A stretch of DNA of 64,000 bases, from positions 8,787,001-8,851,000 of the forward strand of contig NZ_CP107964.1 of assembly GCF_041434935.1 (NCBI RefSeq). Reading direction: 5' to 3'. The position numbers and the translations under genes are program-made. A model generated the notes under the pieces. That model had not been told where the DNA came from. It searched no databases and saw only the letters and a list, made by a program, of their open reading frames with translations. This stretch comes from Kitasatospora sp. NBC_00374. Lineage in GTDB: Bacteria; Actinomycetota; Actinomycetes; Streptomycetales; Streptomycetaceae. This document shows positions 25,145 through 33,396 of this stretch, piece after piece. Position 1 is the stretch's first letter; every line of letters begins with the position of its first letter.

Positions 25145-28100
25145 ATGGCTACCGAGCTCCCTGAGCCCCTCCAGTGGGTTCTGCTGCTGCTGTCCGGCAC
25201 CCGCTGGCCCGAGGCCGACGAGGACAGCCTGCGGGGTATGGCCGAACACTGGCGCACCATGGCCGAGACCCTCAATGAGGTCGAGGAGTCGGCCGACGCC
25301 GCCGTCAAGCGCGCGCTGACCGGTCAGGTCGGCGTGGCGGCCACCGGACTGTCCCAGTACTGGGACCGGTTCACCGTTGGCAAGGGCGAGGCCCAGCCCG
25401 GCGTCTTCCCCGGCCTGGCCAAGGCCTGCGAGGGCATGGGCGAGATGCTGGAGTCGATGGCCAACTCCGCCGAGACGGCGAAGATTCAGATCATCGCCCA
25501 GCTGGGCATTCTCGCGGTCGAGATCGCCACGGCCGAGGTGGAGGCGCCGTTCACCGCAGGCCTGTCGCTGGCTCAGATCCCGGTCATGGTCGGCATCAGC
25601 CGCACCGTCGTCCAGCAGATTCTGAAGAAGCTGGCCACGGAGGCGATGAAGTTCGCCGCCAAGCAGGCCATCCAGATGGCGGCCATCAACCTGCTCGCGC
25701 AGAGCATCCAGGTCCTGGAGGGGCACCGCAAGGGCCTCGACATGAAGGAGCTCGGCCAGAATGTGGTCGGCGGCGCCGTGGCGGGAGCCTCCGGCAACCT
25801 GCTGGGCAAGGGCATCGGCGCGGCCGGTTCCAAGCTGGGCGTAGGCAAGGCGCTGGGGACCGTCCCGGGCAAGATGGCGACCGGCGCGGCGGTCGGCGTG
25901 GGCGCGGACGTCGTCACCCAGGCCGTCACCACCGGGACGGTGGACAGCCACAGCCTGCTCGGCTCCGGTCTCAGTGGAGCCAGCGCCGCCGGCCTGCATG
26001 CTGCGGGCGCCGCGGTCAACGAGCACTTCAAGGCCCCCGTGACGGAGGTCCCACACGGCGGGGTCCCGGGTGCGGGGGGTCCGGAGACGGCCGCGGGGGC
26101 GCACGGGCCGGAGCAGCCGCCGTCGGCGGCCTCGGGCAACTCGGCCGGGGCGGAGGGCGGTGGGGGCACCGGTGGCAGCCGTGCGATGCCTGCGGCGTCC
26201 GAGCACGCGGCCGGGGCGGAGGTTCCCCCGTCGGCCGCGCACGGTGCACCGGCGGGCGGTACGCACGACGGCGTGCCCGGCCAGCACCCGGCGGCCGGCT
26301 CGGAGGCGAGCCCTGCCAGTGCGGGTGGTACGCACGGACCGGCGACGGAGCCGGTCGGCGGCGCGGCGCAGCACGCGGCCGACGGCAGCGGTGCCGCGCA
26401 GTCGCAGGGCCAGTCCCACCCGGCGGCTCCGCTGTCGGAGCACGGCGGTACGGGCGGCGGCTCGCCGACGTCCGCCGCCCACGGGAGTGAGGGTGGCACG
26501 CCCGCGCACGGTCCGTCTGCCCTCGCGGAGGGCGGCGCACCTTCCGCACATGGCGAGGCCTCGCCCGCCCACGGCGGTGGCACGCACACGCCGATGACGG
26601 AGGGGGCGCAGCCGGCGGCGGCCGGATCGCACGCGCCCGTGTCCGAGGGGACGCCTGCTCAGCACGTCGGCCCCGCTTCGACGCACGAGCCGGCGCCGGC
26701 TGCGGTCCCCCACGAGAGCTCCGTGGCGCCCGTGCCGAGCCACTCCTCCTCGCTGCCGCCGCTCCACGAGGCTGCGACGGTCGGCACGCCGGCAGCGCAC
26801 GAGACGCCCGTCCCGGCGGGCGGCGGCCGCCTTGGCGCGGATCTGCCGCAGGTGCATGTGCCGGTGGAGACTGGGCCGGTACGTCCGGTGGCTGAGGTTG
26901 CTCCGCGGGTGCAGCATGTGGCGGATCTGCCGCAGGTGCATGTGCCGGTGGAGACTGGGCCGGTACGTCCGGTGGCTGAGGTTGCTCCGCGGGTGCAGCA
27001 TGCGGCGGATCTGCCGCAGGTGCATCTGCCGCAGACGGAGGTCGCGGCCGTTGCTTCTCCGGAGGCGCCGGTCCGTCCGATCGGGTCCGGGGCCGACGAG
27101 ATCCGGCTCGCGAGCCCGGCCGAGAGCCCGTCCTCCGGTGCCGGCCGGCCGGTGAGTGCCATGCCGGAGATTCACCCGACACCGGTCCTGCACAGCAGTG
27201 CTACCGCACCTGCCCCGGCTACGGCGGCCTCCTCGTCCGCACGTCCCACCGCGCAGCCGGGCCATCCGAGCGTTCATGTCCCGGCGGATTTCCGGACGGG
27301 CCCCGTCCGCCCGGGGCCGGCGCACGCCATGCCGGGCCGCGTCGAGTCGTCCCCCGCGCGGGTGGAGGGCAGTCCGGGGCGGCCGGACACCGGCCGGCAG
27401 GCCCGCCCCCTGCACGAGCATCCTGCCGGGCCGTCGCTCGTCTTCCCGTATCAGAAGTCCGCGCTGCAGAAGGTGCTCTACAAGGCGGAGAAGCTGCTGG
27501 TGCCCAGCACTCCCAACAGCTTGTCCGCGCTGCTTCCGGGCCTGCCGCACAACAGCCCCGGGGGGACGCACCTGCACCCGGTGACCGGCAAAGGGGCCGC
27601 CCAGCGCCCTCTCGAGGGCACCCATCTGAACAAGCGCACCAAGACGTTCAAGACCGACCTCGACCCGATCACCTTCAACGACCTTGCGTCGCCGGTCAGG
27701 AAGAACCTCCTGAAGGCGACCGAGGAGGCCATCAGGACCCTGCCGTCCTACAAGTTCGAGTCCACGGGACACGAACGGATCGAGTTGGTGGCGCGCCAGG
27801 ACTACCGGACCGCCGACTACTGGAACGGACAGGACGCCCGCCGCGCGCAGCTCGACGAGATGGTGGCGGCCAACGCGGAGCGGCAGCCGGCCGGCCTGCC
27901 TCACGACGCCCTGGCCAACGTCGACAGGGTGCTCGGAGATGCCCACAACGCCATTTCCGGCGCCCGTGCCGTCCTTGCGGAGCACGACGGTTTCGTTCTG
28001 GGGGAGGGCCACTCCGCTTCGCGGACCTGGCCGTTCCTGAAGGACAACATGGCGGCTCTGCACGAGGCGGGTGTCAGCACCGTCTACCTGGAGGCGCTGC

Positions 28101-28630
28101 GCGGTGACAGCTTCCAGCCGCTCATGGAGGAGTTCCTGCGCTCCCCGCAGGACAAGGCGATGCCGCCGGAGCTCAAGTTGATGATCGAGCGGTACGACCG
28201 GAGCTGGAACTCGCTGGAGGGCAACGATCTGCACGCCATGGTGCAGGAGGCCAAGGTGCAGGGAGTACGGGTCCAGTTCGTGGACGGGCTTCCGACGACC
28301 GGTAACCCGCCGGGACCCTGGGGTTCCTTCCAGCGCGCGGGGCGTTTCAACACCTATGCGGCCGATGCCATCGCGGGGGATGTCGAACGGGCGGGGAAGT
28401 ACGTGCTGGTCGTCGGTAAGGCGCACGTCCACCCGCACGACGTGCCGACGGCGCCGCTGCCCGACGGGATGGCCCCCACCACGCACGCGGCGCCCGGGCT
28501 CTCCCAGCTGCTGGATGTGCCGGGGCTGGAGCTGGGGCCGAGGCGGACCGCCGACGAGAGCGGTGGTCAGGGCGGGGATGCGATCGTCGCCGAGTCCGGC
28601 CCGGAGGTGCTGAGCCGCATCTTGTCGTAG
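25145..28630 (+). CDS. CpnT-like type VII toxin with C-terminal TIKI/ChaN-like domain
   Basis: 1161 residues in four parts. (1) About 1-150: an N-terminal type VII domain with GTRWPEADEDSLRGMAEHW, the start pattern of CpnT-like proteins. (2) About 150-290: hydrophobic and Gly-rich helices (GASGNLLGKGIGAAGSKLG), possibly membrane-active. (3) About 300-760: an Ala/Gly/His/Pro linker with 28-residue repeats. (4) About 860-1110: a fold matching the TIKI/ChaN superfamily and the toxin domain related to the Pasteurella mitogenic toxin: FVLGEGHSASRTW (His956), AGVSTVYLEALRG and YVLVVGKAHVHPHD (His1094). The toxin role is inferred from architecture; no immunity gene follows. Confidence 0.75.
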   Translation: MATELPEPLQWVLLLLSGTRWPEADEDSLRGMAEHWRTMAETLNEVEESADAAVKRALTGQVGVAATGLSQYWDRFTVGKGEAQPGVFPGLAKACEGMGEMLESMANSAETAKIQIIAQLGILAVEIATAEVEAPFTAGLSLAQIPVMVGISRTVVQQILKKLATEAMKFAAKQAIQMAAINLLAQSIQVLEGHRKGLDMKELGQNVVGGAVAGASGNLLGKGIGAAGSKLGVGKALGTVPGKMATGAAVGVGADVVTQAVTTGTVDSHSLLGSGLSGASAAGLHAAGAAVNEHFKAPVTEVPHGGVPGAGGPETAAGAHGPEQPPSAASGNSAGAEGGGGTGGSRAMPAASEHAAGAEVPPSAAHGAPAGGTHDGVPGQHPAAGSEASPASAGGTHGPATEPVGGAAQHAADGSGAAQSQGQSHPAAPLSEHGGTGGGSPTSAAHGSEGGTPAHGPSALAEGGAPSAHGEASPAHGGGTHTPMTEGAQPAAAGSHAPVSEGTPAQHVGPASTHEPAPAAVPHESSVAPVPSHSSSLPPLHEAATVGTPAAHETPVPAGGGRLGADLPQVHVPVETGPVRPVAEVAPRVQHVADLPQVHVPVETGPVRPVAEVAPRVQHAADLPQVHLPQTEVAAVASPEAPVRPIGSGADEIRLASPAESPSSGAGRPVSAMPEIHPTPVLHSSATAPAPATAASSSARPTAQPGHPSVHVPADFRTGPVRPGPAHAMPGRVESSPARVEGSPGRPDTGRQARPLHEHPAGPSLVFPYQKSALQKVLYKAEKLLVPSTPNSLSALLPGLPHNSPGGTHLHPVTGKGAAQRPLEGTHLNKRTKTFKTDLDPITFNDLASPVRKNLLKATEEAIRTLPSYKFESTGHERIELVARQDYRTADYWNGQDARRAQLDEMVAANAERQPAGLPHDALANVDRVLGDAHNAISGARAVLAEHDGFVLGEGHSASRTWPFLKDNMAALHEAGVSTVYLEALRGDSFQPLMEEFLRSPQDKAMPPELKLMIERYDRSWNSLEGNDLHAMVQEAKVQGVRVQFVDGLPTTGNPPGPWGSFQRAGRFNTYAADAIAGDVERAGKYVLVVGKAHVHPHDVPTAPLPDGMAPTTHAAPGLSQLLDVPGLELGPRRTADESGGQGGDAIVAESGPEVLSRILS
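26837..27031 (+). repeat. 84-bp tandem repeat in the toxin linker (2.3 copies)
   Basis: Units start at 26837, 26921 and 27005 with a period of 84 bp. Each encodes 28 residues beginning ADLPQVHVPVETGPVRPVAE. The first two units are virtually identical, and the third diverges after ADLPQVHLPQ. The near-identity at DNA level marks recent expansion. Confidence 0.9.
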
Positions 28631-28640
28631 GGCCATGCCC

Positions 28641-28658
28641 GGCGCCGGCTCCGGCGCC
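28641..28658 (+). terminator. Hairpin after the toxin gene
   Basis: GGCGCCG-GCTC-CGGCGCC, a perfect 7-bp stem with a 4-base loop, lies 10 bp after the toxin stop codon. It lacks a U-tract. Confidence 0.5.
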
Positions 28659-28908
28659 CGGCGAGGCCCCCCGCGGCCCGCACCCGCACCCGCACCGCAC
28701 CCGCGCCTTCGCCCGCGCGTGGGCGTCGCACCGCCGGGCGCCCCGGGTCGCCGCCTGACAGCAGGCAGAGCGCCGTATCCCGTGCCGGGCCGCGGAGCCG
28801 GCGGCGGCCGGGTGGGACGGTGCGGGGGTCAGCCGGGCGTCAGCACCGGGTCAGGTGCCCGGGGCATCCTGAGGGCACGTCAGGGAACGCGAGATGGGTC
28901 CCGGACAG

Positions 28909-29004
28909 GGAGAGGTGCCCGGAGCGGTTCATCGGGTGCCTGGCCAGCGATGGCCGAGCAGGGTCCCCCTGGGGCCCGCGCAGGTTCGAATCCTGCCCTC
29001 TCCG
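28909..29004 (+). ncRNA. tRNA-like element, copy 4
   Basis: Intact acceptor stem GGAGAGG/CCTCTCC, D-arm CCCG...CGGG, variable hairpin GGGTCCC-CCT-GGGGCCC and T-arm GCAGG-TTCGAAT-CCTGC. The anticodon arm is GGCC-AGCGAT-GGCC inside CCTG/CAGG; no U33. The leader from about 28825 repeats the GTCAG words, GGGGCATCCTGAGGGCACGT and a GGGA...TCCC hairpin. It lies 280 bp downstream of the type VII toxin gene. Confidence 0.6.
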
Positions 29005-29716
29005 CCCCTGCGCCGGGCCGCGCACACGGCGCCCGCACGGTCTGTCTCCCTCACCTGCAGCTCGGCCGCGCGTCCACGCCGGCCAGGGCGGGAGTGTGCC
29101 GTACGGTCGCAGCCGGGGACGGGACGTCCACGCTGATCCCGCCGCCGATCCCGGCCCGGCCGCACACCCCCGGCGGCCGGGCCCCACCACGCAGGCTCAC
29201 GGACACGCGCCGCCCGGTCCCGAGGCGGCAATGACGGTGCTCGACGGCCTTCACGATGACCCGGCGGCAGCAGCCCGGCCTCGAAGCACCCCTGGTGCCG
29301 AGTCAGGTAGGTTCCGCCTGCCCGGCCTTTCGCCGACGCTCGATAGCCGGCTCGGCATGACCGGATGCCGCGGTCATCGGCACCACCACCCGGGCCGGCG
29401 GGTGGGGGACGGCGACACCGGGTGCCTCGTCAACGAGCACTCCCCGATCGGCGTACCGAAGGTCACCGCGACTCTCTACGGCCAGGGCTCCTACGGTCTG
29501 ATCGAAGGGCAGCCGACCACCTGGATCTCCGCTCGGGCAGCTGATCCCCCAGCCGTCGAGCGCGTGAGCGAGCGCGCGCCGGCGCGTCGGGGTGCAGGCA
29601 GATTGGCGGACCGGTGCGGTGGACCTCGGGTGAATCACCTGGTCGTGGCCCGTGGGCCTCCCACCCGTAGCGCCCCGTGGCCGCCATCGTTGACCCGACG
29701 ACGGGAGGAAGCGCAG
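29005..29716. other. 712-bp region without a confident gene
   Basis: Both strands have protein-like stretches: plus strand GVPKVTATLYGQGSYGLIEG (about 29450-29510), minus strand RLPFDQTVGALAVESRGDLR over the same bases. Neither has a clear start with a ribosome site nor a family I recognise. The last 20 bases hold GGGAGGAAGCGCAG, the ribosome site for 29717. Confidence 0.4.
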
Positions 29717-30733
29717 ATGACGCGACCGAGACAGGGCATTGTGGCGGCCGACAACGGCCCGGCCGTCTCGCCGCCGCCCGGGCTGGCGAACGGCCTGGCC
29801 GACGGCGAGGCGTCCCCGGCCATGCGCCGGATCGGGGCGGCCGTCCGGGCCGGGCGGACGGCGGAGGCCTGGCAGCTGGCCGAGCAGCTCCAGCACGAGC
29901 TGGCGGCAGAAGCCGGCCCCGAACACCCGGACGTGCTGCGGGTGCAGGAGGTCCGGGCCTACCTGGCGCACCGGTCGGGCGACCACCGGCTCGCGGCCCG
30001 GCTCTACCGGGAGACGGCGGCCGTGTGGTCCCTCACCGGGGCCCTCGCCTACTGGCACACGACCATCAACGCCCGTGTCTGCGAGGCGCTGGCCGCCCGG
30101 CAAGCCGCCGCCGGCCCGGCTCCGGGCACCGCCGTTGCGGCGTCCGCCGGCGTGCCGGCCGGCCATCTCCGCCGAGGCCCGGGCGCGGCCGCGCGCACGG
30201 CCGCCTCGGGCGCCCGGGCGCTCTCCGCCCCGGCGGCCCGGCGGAGTGCCGTGCTCGCCCTGGTGGTTGCCGCCGCGGTGGTCACCGGGGCCGAGCGGAT
30301 CGCCCCCGAGCGCGGCCGGACCGAGCGGATCACCGCGTCCGAGCTCACCGCCGCGCCGGTCCTGCAGGCCCTGGAGCACGCGCCGGTACCGATGCCCGAG
30401 CCCGCTGCCACGCCGCTGGGTCAGGCCGCCGCTCCGATCCCCACCCCGCCGCCGGCCCCGGAACCGGAGCCGGAGCCGGAGCCGGAGCCGGACGATGCCC
30501 TGGAGCCCGAGTACCGGGGCGCCGATGTCGCGCCCGGCCCTCCGGCCGCACCTTCCCGTTCCAGGCCCGCACGCTCCTCCGGCCGCGCCTCCGGGCCCAC
30601 CCGGCCCCGGGAACCGAAGCCGCCGCACTCCAAGCAGCCGCCCTTCGCGCCGGCGGACGTCTGCGCGCAGGGCGGCCGGTACGGCCTGCCCGGGAACCTG
30701 GTCGACATGTGCCGCAAGGCGTACGCGCGGTGA
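29717..30733 (+). CDS. Membrane protein with N-terminal TPR-like domain
   Basis: 338 residues, ATG at 29717 after GGGAGGAAG. Residues 25-135 form a TPR-like helical array (RIGAAVRAGRTAEAWQLAEQ, HPDVLRVQEVRAYLAHRSGD, LAARLYRETAAVW). A hydrophobic helix near 180-195 (SAVLALVVAAAVVTG) anchors it. The exterior is a Pro/Glu-rich stalk with a PEPEPEPEPEP run and ends in a short cysteine motif (DVCAQGGRYGLPGNLVDMCRKAY). The TPR side is cytoplasmic by the basic residues before the helix. Role unknown; single-gene unit. Confidence 0.7.
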   Translation: MTRPRQGIVAADNGPAVSPPPGLANGLADGEASPAMRRIGAAVRAGRTAEAWQLAEQLQHELAAEAGPEHPDVLRVQEVRAYLAHRSGDHRLAARLYRETAAVWSLTGALAYWHTTINARVCEALAARQAAAGPAPGTAVAASAGVPAGHLRRGPGAAARTAASGARALSAPAARRSAVLALVVAAAVVTGAERIAPERGRTERITASELTAAPVLQALEHAPVPMPEPAATPLGQAAAPIPTPPPAPEPEPEPEPEPDDALEPEYRGADVAPGPPAAPSRSRPARSSGRASGPTRPREPKPPHSKQPPFAPADVCAQGGRYGLPGNLVDMCRKAYAR

Positions 30734-31180
30734 CACGGGGCACGGGGCAGCCCCGTGCCCCGGGGCCGGGCGCACGAGTGGGCCCGGCACCGCCCGGGGA
30801 GGAGGGCCGGTGACCAGCCCGCTGGTGCCCGCCCGCACGAGACGCACACCTCACCGGTGGGCACCGCCCGTTGGCCGAGGCCGCTGGTCTCCGCTGTCCG
30901 TCGGGTGGATCAAGCCCGGGGCCGCCACGATCGTCACGGTCCGCTGCCCGGACGCCGGGCCTGGATCCCTTTCGACACCTGAAGACACCTCGAAGGAGGA
31001 GGTGCGAAGTGCAGGCCCCGTGGCGGCTTGGATCACGAGCGGGCCCGGGCGTGCCGCCGGACACCGACGCGGCCACCTGACCAGCGCCGCCCCGCGGTCC
31101 GGGCAGGACGGCGGGCCTGCTCCCTTGCGTACCTCGTCTCGCGGGCGCCCGGGGCGCCCGCGGCGGCGGGTGGTGGTTCG
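30734..31180. other. 447-bp convergent intergenic region
   Basis: It separates the stops of the TPR gene and the minus-strand lipoprotein gene. No gene or strong hairpin found; a GAAGACACCTCGAAGGAGGAG stretch at about 30980 resembles a ribosome site without a following reading frame of note. Confidence 0.45.
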
Positions 31181-31984
31181 TCAGGCTGTGAGCTTGGCCT
31201 TGAACTGCGAGTAGTCGATGACGTTGTCGGCCGGCGGGGCCTGGACGGTGATGGGCTTGTCGAAGTCGCTGAAGACCATCTCGCCGGGCTCCTTGCCGTC
31301 GTGGGTGACCTTGACCAGGTAGGGCTTGCCGTCGGTGGCGACGTAGGCGGTGGTCTTCGCGCCGTCGTCGTCGGTGGTGACCACGGTGAAGGTCTTGACG
31401 CCGTTGACGGTGGCGGCGGCGCCCTTCACCGCGTCGGGGTCGGTCTCCTCGTCGTCGGTCATCGCCTTGACCAGGTCGCACATGGCGGCGAGCCCGGCGA
31501 GCTTGGGGTCGTCCTTGGCGCCGGTCAGGTAGCGGCCCTTGAAGAGTTCGGCGGCCATCGCGCCGGCCTGGGGGTTGGTTCCGCGGCCGCCGATGGCCTT
31601 CCAGAAGGCGGCGTCGGGCTTCATGTAGCTCACGCCGGCGGTGTGGATGATCTCGATCTCGCCCATGTCGGCGATGCCGACCTTGCCCTGGCAGTTGCCC
31701 TTGGTGTCGGTCGCCAGGTCGAGGGTCATCTTCTGGCCGTCCGTCACCAGGTTTCCGGCGACCTTGACCGAGGACAGTGAGGCCATCGCGTCGCGGGCCT
31801 GCTTCTCGATCTCGGCGGCGGTCAGCTTGCCGGTGTCCAGGTGCCCGGCCGCGCCCGCACTCGTGGAGGAGGCCGCCGCGGACGCGGTGGCGGCGGCCGG
31901 GGCCTTGTCCTGGCCGCACCCGCTCGCTCCCACGATCAGGGCCGAACAGGCGACGGCGGTGGCGACAAGACGCTTCGAGAGCAT
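31181..31984 (-). CDS. Secreted lipoprotein (LppX/LprG-like fold suspected)
   Basis: 267 residues from ATG 31984 with GAGGAGAAGG upstream. The signal peptide MLSKRLVATAVACSALIVG ends in a lipobox VGASGC (Cys23). The mature part has a Ser/Ala linker, then AEIEKQARDAMASLSSVKVA with strands LDLATDTKGNCQGKVGIAD and TFTVVTTDDDGAKTTAYVA. This is the half-barrel pattern of LolA/LppX-type lipid-binding lipoproteins. Two cysteines (GNCQG, AMCDL) may pair. It is likely to sit on the outer face of the membrane; the ligand is unknown. Confidence 0.8.
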   Translation of the reverse strand: MLSKRLVATAVACSALIVGASGCGQDKAPAAATASAAASSTSAGAAGHLDTGKLTAAEIEKQARDAMASLSSVKVAGNLVTDGQKMTLDLATDTKGNCQGKVGIADMGEIEIIHTAGVSYMKPDAAFWKAIGGRGTNPQAGAMAAELFKGRYLTGAKDDPKLAGLAAMCDLVKAMTDDEETDPDAVKGAAATVNGVKTFTVVTTDDDGAKTTAYVATDGKPYLVKVTHDGKEPGEMVFSDFDKPITVQAPPADNVIDYSQFKAKLTA

Positions 31985-32170
31985 GGGTTTCCTTCTCCTC
32001 AACTGACGCGGGCAGGGGCCAGTATGGGGCCGAACGGGGTACCCCCGTCGGGAATATCCCGCCGGGTGGGAACTGGACGGGAACGGGCCGGCGGCCGGAC
32101 CGGGCGGTGTCCCGGGCGGGCGATCCGCACTATCAGATGCTCGGCGTCGCGCGGCTCCAGGACCTCGCGC

Positions 32171-32506
32171 TCAGCGGATGAGCCGGTCCCGTCTCACGGT
32201 GAACTCCTCGCGTCCGTCCGGCGTCGCGACGCCGTGAGGCGAGGTGGACACGGTGACGACCTCGTCGTCCTGCGGCAGGACGGGGCCTTCGACGACCACG
32301 CAGGCGACGGTGACCTCCACCGGGTAGGCGGAGTGCGGGCCGAGCCCGCCCGGGGCCGCGAAGACCGGGGCCTTGTCGAACAGCGACCAGCGCCGTCCCG
32401 CCGCGTCCGCGAACCGGACCTCCACCACTCCGGGCCACGGCTCGTCGTCCACCCAACGGACCGCCTCGCACCGCAACTGGAACACGAACGCCCCCACATC
32501 GAACAT
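32171..32506 (-). CDS. Conserved hypothetical protein, beta-rich
   Basis: 111 residues from the ATG at 32506. Codon bias is good throughout and the protein is mostly beta strands: GAFVFQLRCEAVRWVDDEPW, VEVRFADAAGRRWSLFDKAP, YPVEVTVACVVVE, VVTVSTSPHG and EEFTVRRDRLI. There is no signal peptide or membrane helix, so it should be a small cytoplasmic sandwich. I recognise no named family. Confidence 0.65.
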   Translation of the reverse strand: MFDVGAFVFQLRCEAVRWVDDEPWPGVVEVRFADAAGRRWSLFDKAPVFAAPGGLGPHSAYPVEVTVACVVVEGPVLPQDDEVVTVSTSPHGVATPDGREEFTVRRDRLIR

Positions 32507-32636
32507 GGTCAACAACCGGCGCCGGTATGCCGCGAGGCCGCAGCCGTCGACCTACGGGACAGCGCATTGGCCGGGACCGTGACGGACGGCATCTCGGAGA
32601 GTGCAGGGAGCAGGTCGCGACGTCCGCTCGTCGGCA

Positions 32637-33230
32637 TCAGGACGTCTGCGGTTGCTGAAGTCCCTGGAGGAGGAGGGCGATCAGGCGTCGGGGGTCGTAG
32701 CGGGGATCGTTGTCGCGTCCGATGCAGAGGTTGCCGATGCCGCGCATCAGCTCGTAGGGCTGCGTGCCGGCCCTGATGTCACCGGCCTCGACCGCGGCGT
32801 CGAGCAGTTGGGCGCAGACGGGCAAGAGGCGGTCGAGGAAGTAGGCGTGCAGCGCGGCGAAGCGGTCGCTGTCGGACTGCAGGGCGTCGGCGAGTCCGTG
32901 CTTGGTGACCAGGAAGTCGACGAAGAGGTCGATCCACTGGCGTAGCGCGTCGAGCGGTGAGCCGGTGCTGGCCAGCAGGTTCGGGCCGGCCTCGGCGCAT
33001 GCCTCGATCTGGTGGCGGTAGACGGCGGTGACGAGATCCGCCCGGGTCGGGAAGTGGCGGTAGATCGTGGCCATCCCGACGCCTGCCTGGGCTGCGATCT
33101 GGCGGATGGGCGCGTCGACGCCGGAGGCGACGAAGACCTCGGCGGCGGCGGTGAGCACCGTCTGCCGGTTGCGCTGGGCGTCGGCCCGCTTGCTTCGGGA
33201 CGGCACCTCCCCTGCAGGGCTTTCGGTCAT
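32637..33230 (-). CDS. TetR/AcrR-family repressor (of the adjacent hydrolase)
   Basis: 197 residues from ATG 33230. The N-terminal helix-turn-helix is typical: RQTVLTAAAEVFVASGVDAP, IRQIAAQAGVGMATIYRHFP. The C-terminal domain (WIDLFVDFLVTKHGLADALQ onward) resembles the SbtR-type dimer domain. It is divergent from the hydrolase at 33397, and two matching palindromes lie in the shared 166-bp gap, so self-control and control of the hydrolase are likely. The inducer is unknown. Confidence 0.9.
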   Translation of the reverse strand: MTESPAGEVPSRSKRADAQRNRQTVLTAAAEVFVASGVDAPIRQIAAQAGVGMATIYRHFPTRADLVTAVYRHQIEACAEAGPNLLASTGSPLDALRQWIDLFVDFLVTKHGLADALQSDSDRFAALHAYFLDRLLPVCAQLLDAAVEAGDIRAGTQPYELMRGIGNLCIGRDNDPRYDPRRLIALLLQGLQQPQTS

Positions 33231-33251
33231 CACGTTCTCCTTCGACACCGC

Positions 33252-33299
33252 TTGACAAAACGGAGCATCGCTCCGGATATTAAGTGGAGCAACGTTCCG
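33252..33299. promoter_or_regulatory. Divergent promoter with two TetR operators
   Basis: CGGAGCATCGCTCCG (33261..33275) and TGGAGCAACGTTCCG (33285..33299) share the core GGAGCANCGYTCC with dyad symmetry. A TTGACA at 33252..33257 and GATATT at 33276..33281, 18 bp apart, form a likely plus-strand promoter with the first palindrome in its spacer, so binding would block transcription. A further dyad, TTTCAGGATATCCGAAA, follows at 33299. Confidence 0.75.
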
Positions 33300-33396
33300 T
33301 TTCAGGATATCCGAAACGGGATGCCCTGACTGTCTTCTCCGCTCCCGGTCGCAGGGAGACCGGGAGCGGCAGGCACCACGAAAGGGAACCACCATC

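Noticed and set aside
26837..27031. CRISPR array
   Set aside because: The 84-bp units are contiguous, in frame and coding; there are no unique spacers and no cas genes.
25025..28636. 1203-codon open frame antisense to the type VII toxin
   Set aside because: Composition is Arg/Gly/His-rich and the repeats mirror the sense linker; all domain evidence is on the plus strand.
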